DNA of 64,000 nucleotides from Saprospiraceae bacterium (GTDB lineage: Bacteria; Bacteroidota; Bacteroidia; Chitinophagales; Saprospiraceae), in contig JALHRR010000006.1 of the NCBI GenBank assembly GCA_022841345.1, positions 62,001 to 126,000 of the forward strand. The letters are read 5' to 3'. Position 1 is the first letter of the stretch. Every line of letters starts with the position of its first letter. Under the pieces are notes generated by a model that saw nothing but the letters and a program-made list of their open reading frames with translations, ran no database searches and was not told the origin of the DNA. The translations under genes and the position numbers were made by a program. Below are positions 20,041 through 27,593 of the stretch, piece by piece.

Positions 20041-21480
20041 TTAATCTTCTAATTCAGCATCTTCAATACCTGAATTCACTTCTGCCATTTCAGGATCTTC
20101 CAATTCTTCCTGTGCTTTGGTTTTTTGTCTGGCATCTTCCAAAGTTGCAAGGAAAGCTGCTTCCTGGATGGGTTTGTCTACAATCGTCACAGCATCTTTG
20201 ATCGCAAGAAATACTTTATCAGTCATGATTTCATCAAATTGCTCGCGCACAAATTTTTCGTCGCTCATCAATTTGTTGGCAGTTTGAGTGACAAATGCAT
20301 CATCAATGCTTTGGCCTCCCATGTATCCGACAATTTTATCCTCTACAAGATTTCTGATATCTTCCTGTCCGACTTCGATATTATGAGCCAATGCAATACG
20401 CTCTCTCAATACTGTCCAGCGTATACCTCTTTTGTAAGATTCAAATGCTTCTTCATTTGACAGGGATCTTGACTGCGGATCTTGCTCAGCCAGCCATTTT
20501 TTAAGGAAAGTATTTGGAAGCGGGAATTCATTTGCTGCCAAAATTCCTTCCTGCAAGTCTCTGAATAAGAGAGCATCTTCACGACCTTCATATCTGCTGC
20601 TTAATGCTTCCTGCAATTTGCTGCGGAATCCGGCTTCATCAGTTACAGCATCCGGACCAAAAACTTTGTCGAAAAATTCCTGATCCATCTCAGCATTCTT
20701 ATGTCTGGTCAACTGAATGATTTTGCCTTCAAACATATCATTGAATGTTCTGTCATCGCCATCCGGTAGTTGGAGCAAATATTTACGGACACCCTTCTCA
20801 TCTTTTTCACCCAGATCATGAATATTGAAACGAAGGATATCGCCTTTGGATGCTGCTAAAAATGCTACTTTTGTTTCGTCATTGGTCACTCTGTCCACCA
20901 TGAATGTAAAAGTAGCATTGGCGCCCTCATCTTTCAGATCATCACCTTCCAGTTCGGATGCTTCCACTTTGATGATGTCACCGGCTTCCACAGTATCGGG
21001 GTGGAAGTGGCTGCCTCCTCTTTTGCGTAGTTGCTCGATTTCATGATCGATCATTTCTTCTCCAATGATTACTTTGAACCGCTCATAAGTAGCCGACTTA
21101 TCTGCGCCTTTAATGTCAAATTCAGGAAGGATTCCAAGATCAAATTTGAAAGTGTAGGCCTGCAAATTCTCAGAGTTGAAATCATACATTTCCTGATTAT
21201 CTGAAGGCATAGGATAGCCTAATACATCTATCTTTTCATTTTTCAGATAAGTGTCGATTTCATCTTTCAATATTTTATTGACTACATCCAGTAGTACTGA
21301 CTGACCATACATTTTACGCAGCATAGCAGCAGGCACTTTACCTTTTCTGAAGCCCTTTATCTGAGCTGTATTTTTAAGTTTATTAAGTTCTTTTTGCAGT
21401 GCTGGAGTATAATCATTTGGTTCAAGTGTAATGCTTAATTGTGCATTAAAATCTTCCTTATTTTCTAATTGAATTTGCAT
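20041..21480 (-). CDS. tig: Trigger factor
   Basis: 479 residues. The ribosome-binding N-terminal domain carries the signature GFRKGKVPAAMLRKMYG (residues about 41-57), in which the FRKGKVP-type loop contacts ribosomal protein uL23. A PPIase-like middle domain and a helical C-terminal chaperone domain follow; the middle domain is divergent, as usual in Bacteroidota. The very end is acidic (EELEDPEMAEVNSGIEDAELED). Trigger factor folds nascent chains at the exit tunnel. The order tig-clpP-clpX is a widely conserved proteostasis cluster. A 652-nt repeat-rich gap lies upstream. Confidence 0.95.
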   Translation of the reverse strand: MQIQLENKEDFNAQLSITLEPNDYTPALQKELNKLKNTAQIKGFRKGKVPAAMLRKMYGQSVLLDVVNKILKDEIDTYLKNEKIDVLGYPMPSDNQEMYDFNSENLQAYTFKFDLGILPEFDIKGADKSATYERFKVIIGEEMIDHEIEQLRKRGGSHFHPDTVEAGDIIKVEASELEGDDLKDEGANATFTFMVDRVTNDETKVAFLAASKGDILRFNIHDLGEKDEKGVRKYLLQLPDGDDRTFNDMFEGKIIQLTRHKNAEMDQEFFDKVFGPDAVTDEAGFRSKLQEALSSRYEGREDALLFRDLQEGILAANEFPLPNTFLKKWLAEQDPQSRSLSNEEAFESYKRGIRWTVLRERIALAHNIEVGQEDIRNLVEDKIVGYMGGQSIDDAFVTQTANKLMSDEKFVREQFDEIMTDKVFLAIKDAVTIVDKPIQEAAFLATLEDARQKTKAQEELEDPEMAEVNSGIEDAELED

Positions 21481-21626
21481 ACTGGATGGATGAATATTTG
21501 AATGGTTTCAATTGATTTTCAAATCGGGGGGCAAAGGTAAGAAAATATAGTCAACTTGCTGATACATACGCTTATAATTTAAGCGTACAAATCAAATACG
21601 TCATGCAGAGGCTGGCTCGTAGGGAT

Positions 21627-21790
21627 GTGATGTCCCGGCTTTGCTTCGCTATGCCGGGGTGATGTTTTTTAACAACTACGTTGTCAAAAAGTGATACCGA
21701 GGTTCGTTTCACTCACTACGGCACAAGTGTCTTTTTGTTTTCTGCAGCTTCGCTTTGAAAACAAAAAGGTGATGTGTGATCGGAGATCAC
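21627..21790 (-). repeat. Linker-hairpin array A-left (GTGATGTC orientation)
   Basis: A chain of hairpins joined by GTGATGT(C): linker 21627-21634; hairpin CCCGGC/GCCGGG 21634-21658; linker 21659-21665; hairpin with arms TTTTTAACAAC and GTTGTCAAAAA around a TAC loop 21666-21690; degenerate linker GTGATACC at 21691; hairpin CTTTTTGTTTT/AAAACAAAAAG 21731-21768; linker 21769-21775; hairpin GTGATC-GGA-GATCAC 21776-21790. Loops contain GCTTCGCT twice. Read on the minus strand, the linker equals the GACATCAC of the forward arrays. No coding sequence fits. Confidence 0.75.
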
Positions 21791-21925
21791 GGTTGAGCGG
21801 TGAGTGGTGAGTTTGAGTTTGTTTGGGTGGTGGGTTTGAATTTGTTTTAAGTACTGAGTCGGTTTTTCTCTTATACCTGCACACTTCACTCACACAAACC
21901 CACAGCCAAAACCCTGAACCCAACC
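21791..21925. other. GT-rich core between two opposed hairpin arrays
   Basis: A 135-nt segment, GT-rich then CA-rich on the top strand, with no gene. It separates array A-left from array A-right, which are in opposite orientations. Confidence 0.5.
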
Positions 21926-22065
21926 GCATGCTACGCATGCACATCACCTTGCTACTTTTGAGGCGCAGTCGAAAAAAGTAGCAAGACATCACTTTTTCAG
22001 GGCTTGTCCCCTGAAAAAACATCACCTTGCCAGCGTAGCGCAGCAAGACATCACCTCGTGACGAG
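21926..22065 (+). repeat. Linker-hairpin array A-right (GACATCACC orientation)
   Basis: Order: hairpin GCATGC-TAC-GCATGC; linker ACATCACC 21941-21948; hairpin TTGCTACTTTT/AAAAGTAGCAA; linker GACATCAC 21985-21992; hairpin TTTTTCAGGG/CCCTGAAAAA; linker ACATCACC 22019-22026; hairpin TTGC/GCAA with loop CAGCGTAGCGCA; linker GACATCACC 22047-22055; small hairpin CTCGT-G-ACGAG. The middle three hairpins recur in the same order at 60051-60150 with compensated base changes. Confidence 0.8.
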
Positions 22066-22120
22066 TAAAGTTCCGATATATGTTGCCGGCTATTAGCTAC
22101 ACAAAACAGACAATCCTGAT

Positions 22121-22128
22121 TATCTTTG
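22121..22128 (+). promoter_or_regulatory. Possible -7 element (TATCTTTG) 4 nt before a start codon
   Basis: TATCTTTG matches TAnnTTTG. With the ATG only 4 nt downstream the transcript would be leaderless or nearly so. The -33 TTTG is not evident. Confidence 0.35.
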
Positions 22129-22132
22129 CCTC

Positions 22133-22951
22133 ATGCAATTTTCAAAAATACTGATATCTCCCTGTCTCATCGCAATAGGCATTTTGGCGTATATTATTTT
22201 TAAGAATGACTGGGTGTGGTTGAGTTGGTATGTTGCGATTCCGGCAATAATGATCGCACTTCTATTCGTTTTTTCTCCACAAATTGACTGGTGGTTCTGG
22301 CAATACTTTCCTCCAAAACCTGATAAAAAAATTCAGGCTTTATACCGTAAATATGTTCCATTGTATAATGAGTTAGATCCTGAGGAACTGAAATTTATTG
22401 ATACCAGAGTCATCTTATTTCTAAACTCCAAAATATTTCAGTGGGCAGGGGGAGGGGATACTCCGCAGGACCTGAATGCTATCATTGCCTGGCATGCTGT
22501 GTATATGACAAGAAAGCATAAGGATTTTTTACTGGAGCCATATGACCGCTATGTTTTTTATAAAAAATTATTCCCCAGTCCTGAGCATCCCTATCCACAT
22601 GCTTCTGAAGTCAATCATGAAGATGGGGTATTTGTATTTTCTGTAGATATGCTGAGTGCTGCATTTCAGGAGCCGACGCTTTATTTCAATCCGGCCTGGT
22701 ATGAAATTTCAGCGGCCTGGATGCAAAAAAACGCTAAATGGAATTGGCCAAAAGCTTCTGACGAGATTCGACCCCTATTAGAGCAAATTTCGGGATTTGC
22801 TGAAGATGATATCAAGAAAATGTACGGATACAAGCATCTGGATCTCATTCCTTTAGTGATGCACCATTATTTTGCATTTGATACGGCATTTCGGGTGCAT
22901 TTGCCGGAATTGGCGGAACAAATTGATCAGGTAGTACTCAACAAAGTTTGA
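22133..22951 (+). CDS. MtfA/M90-like protein lacking the HExxH zinc motif
   Basis: 272 residues. Two N-terminal hydrophobic helices (about 6-22 and 32-48) anchor a soluble domain. The domain layout resembles the M90/MtfA zinc-peptidase family: a helical start, a segment HPYPHASEVNHEDGVFVFSVD where MtfA relatives have a strand before the active site, then FNPAWYEISAAWMQ, where a genuine member would have a motif like HEFAH. Only the glutamate is kept; both histidines are missing. If the family assignment is right, this is a non-catalytic homologue. The assignment rests on pattern memory and is moderate. The gene is bracketed by hairpin arrays on both sides. Confidence 0.6.
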   Translation: MQFSKILISPCLIAIGILAYIIFKNDWVWLSWYVAIPAIMIALLFVFSPQIDWWFWQYFPPKPDKKIQALYRKYVPLYNELDPEELKFIDTRVILFLNSKIFQWAGGGDTPQDLNAIIAWHAVYMTRKHKDFLLEPYDRYVFYKKLFPSPEHPYPHASEVNHEDGVFVFSVDMLSAAFQEPTLYFNPAWYEISAAWMQKNAKWNWPKASDEIRPLLEQISGFAEDDIKKMYGYKHLDLIPLVMHHYFAFDTAFRVHLPELAEQIDQVVLNKV

Positions 22952-23263
22952 ACTGTTGTTGCTGGTTGCTAGTTGCTGGTTGAACAGCCGGGAGAAGAAG
23001 CTTCGAGCCAAGAGCTTCGAGCTAGATGAACAGCCGGGTTGAGTTAGGCTGCGCTGCAGGATACGAGTAGAGATAGTGTGTGGAGCTTCACTGCGTTCGC
23101 TCCGTGTGTGCAACCGCTTGCTTTGCAGCGGCTGCGGGATGTGGTTCGCACAGCTCACGGGATGAATTGTGAGTGCATGGTGTGGGTTTAGGAACAGCCG
23201 GAAAAAATCTGCAATCCGCAAGGGAACAGGCGGGAATAAGCTGCCTTCTGTTTTTCGCGTCAG
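22952..23263. repeat. Gene-free repeat region with AACAGCCGG words
   Basis: A triplicated GTTGCTGG-like word lies at 22957-22982. AACAGCCGG occurs near 22982, 23029 and 23192. Several short inverted repeats are present, for example CCGCT/AGCGG at about 23112-23130, and GAGCTTCGAGC words. Short apparent reading frames here have no family features and overlap the repeats. Confidence 0.55.
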
Positions 23264-23385
23264 CCATCACCTCCGAAATAAATTGGGCTGCTAAGCAGCC
23301 AATTTATTTCGGAGACATCACCTTTTCATGGCTTGTTCCATGAAAAGACATCACCTTTCCAGCCGAAGGCGCAGAAAGACATCAC
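23264..23385 (+). repeat. Linker-hairpin array B, running into the DUF2851 stop codon
   Basis: Linker CCATCACC 23264-23271; a 19-bp hairpin with one bulged base (TCCGAAATAAATTGG arm) 23272-23313; linker GACATCACC 23314-23322; hairpin TTTTCATGG/CCATGAAAA 23323-23346; linker 23347-23355; hairpin TTTC/GAAA with loop CAGCCGAAGGCGCA 23356-23377; final linker GACATCAC 23378-23385. The TGA stop of the minus-strand gene at 23382-23384 lies inside this last linker. Confidence 0.8.
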
Positions 23386-24656
23386 TTATTCATGATCTGA
23401 CTCCCCCATGCACATTGCAGACAACGACGGGAATCACAGTAGAATTTCTTGAGCTGAATCAAAGCCTGCGAATCCAATGCATTCCCCGGCTCGATACCTA
23501 CTGACTTCCATTCACGGATCAGTTGATTTTCTTCTGCAGGGATTTCTTCCAGAATGCCCAGGGCTTTCTCTTTCAAATCCTCAATGTGACGAATGTGTCC
23601 ATAATAAATAAAAAATGGCAGGATGCTGTTGATAAGCAAAAGGTGAATGGCAGTTTTACCTATACTGCGTTTACTGCCCGGAGCTTTCATGTCAAAATGG
23701 TAATGAGTATTCCAATATTCAGAGGATTGTACTTCCAGGATTTTAGTCATTTCTTTCAGCGTGCGACATTCACTGAGGGCAGAAAAAGGTCTGGAAACAT
23801 TGTGATACAATGCCGCCATTTGGGCAATTCGAAGTGTAGGAAAGTTGGCGGGTCGCATTCTGGAAAATTTCCAGTGTGCGATGGACATTGATTGTAATTG
23901 GTGCTTACTTTTAAGGAATGTGTATTCTGTCTGGAGTTTTTTGACAAATTCATCACTGCTCTTTTTGGGAGGTAGAAGACCTGCCTGACCAAAGAGGAGT
24001 GCTTCTAATGAAATAAGATTTTCTGCATATTTCCGGATCAGGTCGTAGGGAACTATCTGGGTCAATTGCTCGAATGCATCAGCATTGACTTTCATACCAA
24101 ATCCACGGGCGATGGCCTGATAAAAAGTACTTTCTACATCTGATACATTGACATTCATTTTTGCTTCGAACTGCTGATGTCTGTAAATCATACGTTCGAT
24201 AGCAAGGGATTCCAGCCAGCCAATTTTTTGAATTTCACTAATGCTAAAGAGCATTTTTTGGCAGGGAACCCAGGTCTCGGATGCCTGAAGATATTGGTAA
24301 TTGGCAGTCAATATTGCCGGTGTATGCGGCTTGAGAATGAGTGTAGGGATAGTGGTGCCATCGGACCTTTGCACGTCTATATCGTGCTCCCAAACTACAT
24401 GAAGAATTACATTGTTGTAAGCAGGATCGCTGTCATGGCGGTGCTTGTACCAGTCACTGGAACTGAGATGCATTTCGATATGACCTATCCAAAGCTCATC
24501 TGCAATACGGACTCTGCCATATTCAAAATCCGGTCCGGCATTCTGATGATAAGTGCCGAAGGACTCGATTTGTATAGGTTCTCCTCTGGTGGTTTTTAAT
24601 TGGCGGGCATCAAACTTCTTTGTACGCCAAACGTAGTGAAGCAGTTCTTCTTTCAT
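23382..24656 (-). CDS. DUF2851 family protein
   Basis: 424 residues, soluble. It matches the Bacteroidota-specific DUF2851 family, whose members begin with a LLHYVWRTKKFD-type stretch followed by GTYHQNAGPDFEYGRVRI and HIEMHLSSSDWYKHRHD. The latter has histidines and aspartates in a pattern that looks like a metal-binding or nuclease-like site, but no function is established. Near the C-terminus are two cysteines (YCDSRRCLQCAWG) in a conserved CxxC-like arrangement. The stop codon falls within the last linker of hairpin array B. No operon partner. Confidence 0.8.
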   Translation of the reverse strand: MKEELLHYVWRTKKFDARQLKTTRGEPIQIESFGTYHQNAGPDFEYGRVRIADELWIGHIEMHLSSSDWYKHRHDSDPAYNNVILHVVWEHDIDVQRSDGTTIPTLILKPHTPAILTANYQYLQASETWVPCQKMLFSISEIQKIGWLESLAIERMIYRHQQFEAKMNVNVSDVESTFYQAIARGFGMKVNADAFEQLTQIVPYDLIRKYAENLISLEALLFGQAGLLPPKKSSDEFVKKLQTEYTFLKSKHQLQSMSIAHWKFSRMRPANFPTLRIAQMAALYHNVSRPFSALSECRTLKEMTKILEVQSSEYWNTHYHFDMKAPGSKRSIGKTAIHLLLINSILPFFIYYGHIRHIEDLKEKALGILEEIPAEENQLIREWKSVGIEPGNALDSQALIQLKKFYCDSRRCLQCAWGSQIMNK

Positions 24657-25284
24657 GAGCAGTGAATTCTGGTATGAGACAAAATGGAATTACACCGGAG
24701 AAATGATCGTCTTCCGGCTCACTGCTATTGCGAAGGATATTTAGCATGGAAAAATAGGAGTAATTTTTGGATTGGCAAAATGGAAGTAGATGAGATTTCA
24801 GATTTCAGTGGTTTCTCCCCAAAGCTTTGGGGATCAGATTTCAAATTTTGAACAGCCGATTTAACAGCCGTTTAATTTTTAATCGGAAACAGCCAATAAA
24901 ATCAGCCGTATCTCTCCTTTTTCTTCGTTCGATTCGTGGTCTCTGACCCGAATCGTGGTGTCTGCAAGTCTCTGACTTGCACTGAGAAATGTCTGAGCTG
25001 ATGAAGATTTCAGGTTTCAGTTTTCAGTAGTTTCAGGTTTTAGATTTGAAACAGCCGATTTAACAGCCGTTTAATTTTTAATCGGAAACAGCCAATAAAT
25101 CAGCCGTACCTCTCTTTTTCTTCGCTCGATTCGTGGTCTCTGACCCGAATCGTGGCGTCTGCAAGTCTCTGACTTGCACTTTAAAGTATCTGAGCTGCTA
25201 GGAGCATCGCTGTTTAATGTTAGATAATTAAGTCTCACATTATTTAAGAGAAATTTATTCACATTTTTAGAAAAATAGTACTAC
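24657..25284. repeat. Gene-free region with a 130-nt direct repeat carrying hairpins
   Basis: Two copies, about 24851-24983 and 25050-25180 (about 197-199 nt apart), are nearly identical. Each has AACAGCCG twice, AACAGCCAATAAA once, then hairpin CGATTCG/CGAATCG (24930-24955; 25127-25152), a TGGTGTC or TGGCGTC linker, and a palindrome TGCAAGTC-TCT-GACTTGCA (24963-24981; 25160-25178). The flank holds a perfect palindrome CCCCAAAGCTTTGGGG at 24817-24832, found again at 55802-55817. TTTCAG words are frequent. Confidence 0.75.
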
Positions 25285-25907
25285 CTAAAATTCAATTAAA
25301 ACTGTAGATGTGTCATGTGCTGGAAGGTTTATTTCTAAGGGAAATCTCTTGTTTCCATGAGTGCTTGTAGAGGTTGAATAATAAAATGTTAGATTTCTAT
25401 TCCCTCGTTTTTGACAAACAGAGAATTCATCAATATAACTTCCAACATGTCCTTCAGGAGTACAACTTCCATCCTCAAAAAAGATACTATTTGTAACATT
25501 CTCTGGATTGTCGCTTTTCACATGAATCCGCAGCCATGCATGCGGGTCGAGGATGAGATCTTTTTTTGTTTTTGAAGGTGAATTACCATTGCGTGACAGC
25601 TCTGTCTCATAGTATAAATCTGCTTTCCCTCTGATGTAGTGCGCTACCGGACCATCGATGAATTTAAATTTAAATTTCCCATCAGCTCCGGTTGTGACAG
25701 AGTCAACGGTGGAAGACCCTACAGGCCCGAGGACTCCACTACTGCTTTTCTCAACCAGATACACTGTGCATTAGCAACTGGTTTATTGCTTCCATATTCC
25801 AGCACTGTTCCTTCCCATGAGTGATTGTCACTTTTGTTACAGGATGTACTAAACGTTAGGGACGTTAAAGCTATGAGGACAAATAATGAATTGATGTGCG
25901 TTTTCAT
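25285..25907 (-). pseudogene. Lipoprotein with carboxypeptidase-regulatory-like fold, one -1 frameshift
   Basis: Two overlapping minus-strand frames join into one protein of about 207 residues. The first frame (from 25907) gives a lipoprotein signal ending TFSTSCNK and then GTVLEYGSNKPVANA. At about 25765 it must move to the second frame, which continues with VYLVEKSSSGVLGP and STTVDSV-like strands, GADGKFKFKF, and ends TSTVLIEF. The GTV...NKPVANAxVYLVE...TGADGKFKF arrangement is typical of carboxypeptidase-regulatory-like/transthyretin-type beta sandwiches. One deleted base, for example in a GCAACAGTG context, explains the break. It may be a real mutation or a sequencing error. Function unknown. 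Confidence 0.7.
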
Positions 25908-25998
25908 AGGGGATGAGATTTCAGATTTCAGTACTTTCAGTTTTCAGTTTTCAGGTTTTAACAGCCGGGTGTGGGTTGGGTGTGTGAACGTTTGTGAG

Positions 25999-26360
25999 TT
26001 AAGTAGTTTGATTTTTGGTAGCAGTGTGTATAGTTTTAGCCAAAATTGCAATGAGAATATTTGTTTCTGTCAGCAGAGTTGAAACTGTATCTTGATTTTT
26101 ATAAATACCGCTACGAAGCACTAAGCGCAAAATCATATACGTTTCCCGGAGTTCTTTTAAAGATAACCTTATTTTATGGATAAAATCGCGGCGGGATTCT
26201 CCGCTTAAAGCTTCAGCATAGTTTAATGCGACGGAGGTTCCGGATCTGGAAATTTGAGTACAAAGTATTTTCCCGCTATCGTCCGGGGTAATTCACTGGC
26301 AACCTGGATAACATGCGAAGCAAACTCCACCATCCTTTCTTCCATATTATGTTTATTCAT
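25999..26360 (-). pseudogene. Four-helix-bundle (23S rRNA intervening-sequence-like) protein with one -1 frameshift
   Basis: From ATG at 26360 the frame reads MEERMVEFASHVIQVASELP and AGKYFV, then at about 26258-26265 the conserved remainder continues in another frame: QISRSGTSVALNYAEALS, GESRRDFIHKIRLSLKELRE and TYMILRLVLR, ending at the TAA at 25999. The RSGTS...NYAEA...RRDFIHK...LKELRET pattern is the hallmark of the 23S rRNA-IVP/four-helix-bundle family (S23). Total length 362 nt is one base short of a multiple of three; a lost T in the TTTT run would explain it. These proteins are common strays in Bacteroidota intergenic regions; their function is unclear. Confidence 0.75.
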
Positions 26361-26649
26361 TGATTTAAATTATAAATTTTATAAATCTATAAATCATTTA
26401 TATACAGGATTTAAGTCTGAAAACTGAAATCTGAAAACTGAAATCTTGGTTTTTGTTTTTTCTCACGCAAAGCTCAAACAATTCAAATCGGCAATTGAAG
26501 CATTCTTCGCAAATGACATATTTATTTTTCTCTAATGTCAATATTCCAGTATAATATTGGAGGTGTTACTTGATTCAGATTGATAGCATAACGTCAGTTC
26601 GACGAAACATCAATGGCAATTGTTTTGTCATCCACCAAAGCATTGGGGA
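26361..26649. other. Intergenic stretch, AT-rich, no gene seen
   Basis: Contains a doubled CTGAAAACTGAAAT word at about 26419-26445 and otherwise nothing I can support. It continues into the hairpin elements that follow; the whole gap to folA is 720 nt. Confidence 0.4.
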
Positions 26650-26756
26650 CACGGTGATTTTTGCTATTAGGCAAAAATGCACGCCAAAACCGTGTTGTAT
26701 GGTTCCTCACCCTGGATTGCATCCAGGGTTACTAAGATTTTGCCACTCTGTGGCAA
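26650..26756. repeat. REP-like cluster of three hairpins
   Basis: Hairpin 1: CACGGT/ACCGTG enclosing ATTTTTGC/GCAAAAAT (26650-26694). Hairpin 2: ACCCTGGAT-TGC-ATCCAGGGT (26709-26729). Hairpin 3: TTGCCAC/GTGGCAA (26740-26756). The CCTGGATnnnATCCAGG plus TTGCCAC...GTGGCAA pair resembles REP-type elements scattered in Bacteroidota genomes. A 76-codon reading frame across it is explained by the repeats. Confidence 0.6.
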
Positions 26757-26842
26757 TCAATATTCCTTATTTTGATTTTGAATACTTGAAAACGGAATAG
26801 TGGGTACGGGGAGTTCAGGAGGATGTGGTAGATAAGAGCTTA

Positions 26843-26875
26843 AGATTTACCAAATTTTAGAAATTTGGCAAATCT
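26843..26875. repeat. 33-nt palindrome, copy 1 (AGATTTRCCAAATTT arms)
   Basis: Arms AGATTTACCAAATTT and AAATTTGGCAAATCT around a TAG centre. One arm base and two loop bases differ from the two other copies at 49166 and 55620. Confidence 0.75.
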
Positions 26876-27008
26876 GACTCTGTCTTCCCAGTGTGAGGGA
26901 TCGCAGCGAGCACGAAGGAGCCGAATGCTTGTAATAAAGAGTAAATAATCTTCACTCTGAAATATCCGGAAAAGTAGTTCCTGCGACTGAGTAAAGCGGA
27001 GAGCCCGA

Positions 27009-27064
27009 CCGCGAGTCATATAAAATTGCATCTTCAAAAATTGCAATTTTATATGACCTCGCGG
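27009..27064. repeat. Long hairpin downstream of folA
   Basis: A 14-bp perfect stem (TCATATAAAATTGC / GCAATTTTATATGA) is extended by a 7-bp GC-rich base (CCGCGAG / CTCGCGG) with a single bulged C. It starts 17 nt after the folA stop. It could end the mre operon transcript, but a T tract is missing. Confidence 0.55.
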
Positions 27065-27080
27065 GCACACCCAAAAATTC

Positions 27081-27593
27081 TTATTCTTCTTCCTGCTTAT
27101 CAGAATTCCGCTCCAACACGATGAAGTCATAAGCATGCTCATTTTTTTCATCAGGCTCATGGTGGATTTCGGAGATGATAGTCCATTCTGATGGGTCGAT
27201 TTCAGGGAAAAAGACTTCTCCTTCGACATTCAGGTCTACTTTGGTGAGATATATTTTGTCCCAGTATTGCTGGCTGATATCGTAAATGATTCCGCCTCCG
27301 ATGATGAATGCTTCTGTCTCGCCATTGTCCTGAGCAATCTGCAATGCTTCTTCCACAGAGTGTGCGATCAGGCAATCCTGGGCGATGAAAAACGGGTCGC
27401 GCGTGATGATGATATTGGTACGATGCGGCAGTGGGCGGCCTATGGAATGATATGAATTCCTGCCCATAATGATATGATGATTCAATGTGGTCTTCTTGAA
27501 ATACTTCAGATCAGCAGGCAGATACCACGGAATCTGATTGTCCTTGCCGATGACATTATTGTGGGCGGTGGCGACGATCGCGGATACTATCAT
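27081..27593 (-). CDS. folA: Dihydrofolate reductase
   Basis: 170 residues. Reduces dihydrofolate to tetrahydrofolate with NADPH. The start IVSAIVATAHNNVIGKDNQIPWYLPADLKYFKKTT is classic DHFR: strand A, the Met20-type loop NQIPW and the catalytic acidic residue in PADLKYFK (Asp at about 30). IIMGRNSYHSIGRPLPHRTN holds the NADPH-binding helix. The GG of FIIGGG near residue 100 binds cofactor. The start codon overlaps the PBP2 stop by 4 nt, so translation is coupled to the cell-shape operon, an unusual partner. Confidence 0.95.
   Translation of the reverse strand: MIVSAIVATAHNNVIGKDNQIPWYLPADLKYFKKTTLNHHIIMGRNSYHSIGRPLPHRTNIIITRDPFFIAQDCLIAHSVEEALQIAQDNGETEAFIIGGGIIYDISQQYWDKIYLTKVDLNVEGEVFFPEIDPSEWTIISEIHHEPDEKNEHAYDFIVLERNSDKQEEE

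Noticed and set aside
21684-22046. Minus-strand reading frame of 120 codons across the repeat region
   Set aside because: It lies over the hairpin arrays, has biased low-complexity content and no family feature or signal.
21926-22065. CRISPR array
   Set aside because: The constant unit is only 7-9 nt and the intervening sequences are palindromes of different lengths; no cas genes are near.
22853-23221. Minus-strand reading frame of 122 codons overlapping the M90-like gene end
   Set aside because: Overlaps a better gene on the other strand and the AACAGCC repeats; composition is not protein-like.
26570-26800. Plus-strand reading frame of 76 codons
   Set aside because: It spans three hairpins of a REP-like cluster, and the HPGLHPG translation reflects the palindrome.
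26840-27229. Minus-strand frame of 129 codons overlapping folA
   Set aside because: Its end coincides with the 33-nt palindrome and its upstream half lies in another frame of folA, a clear DHFR gene.
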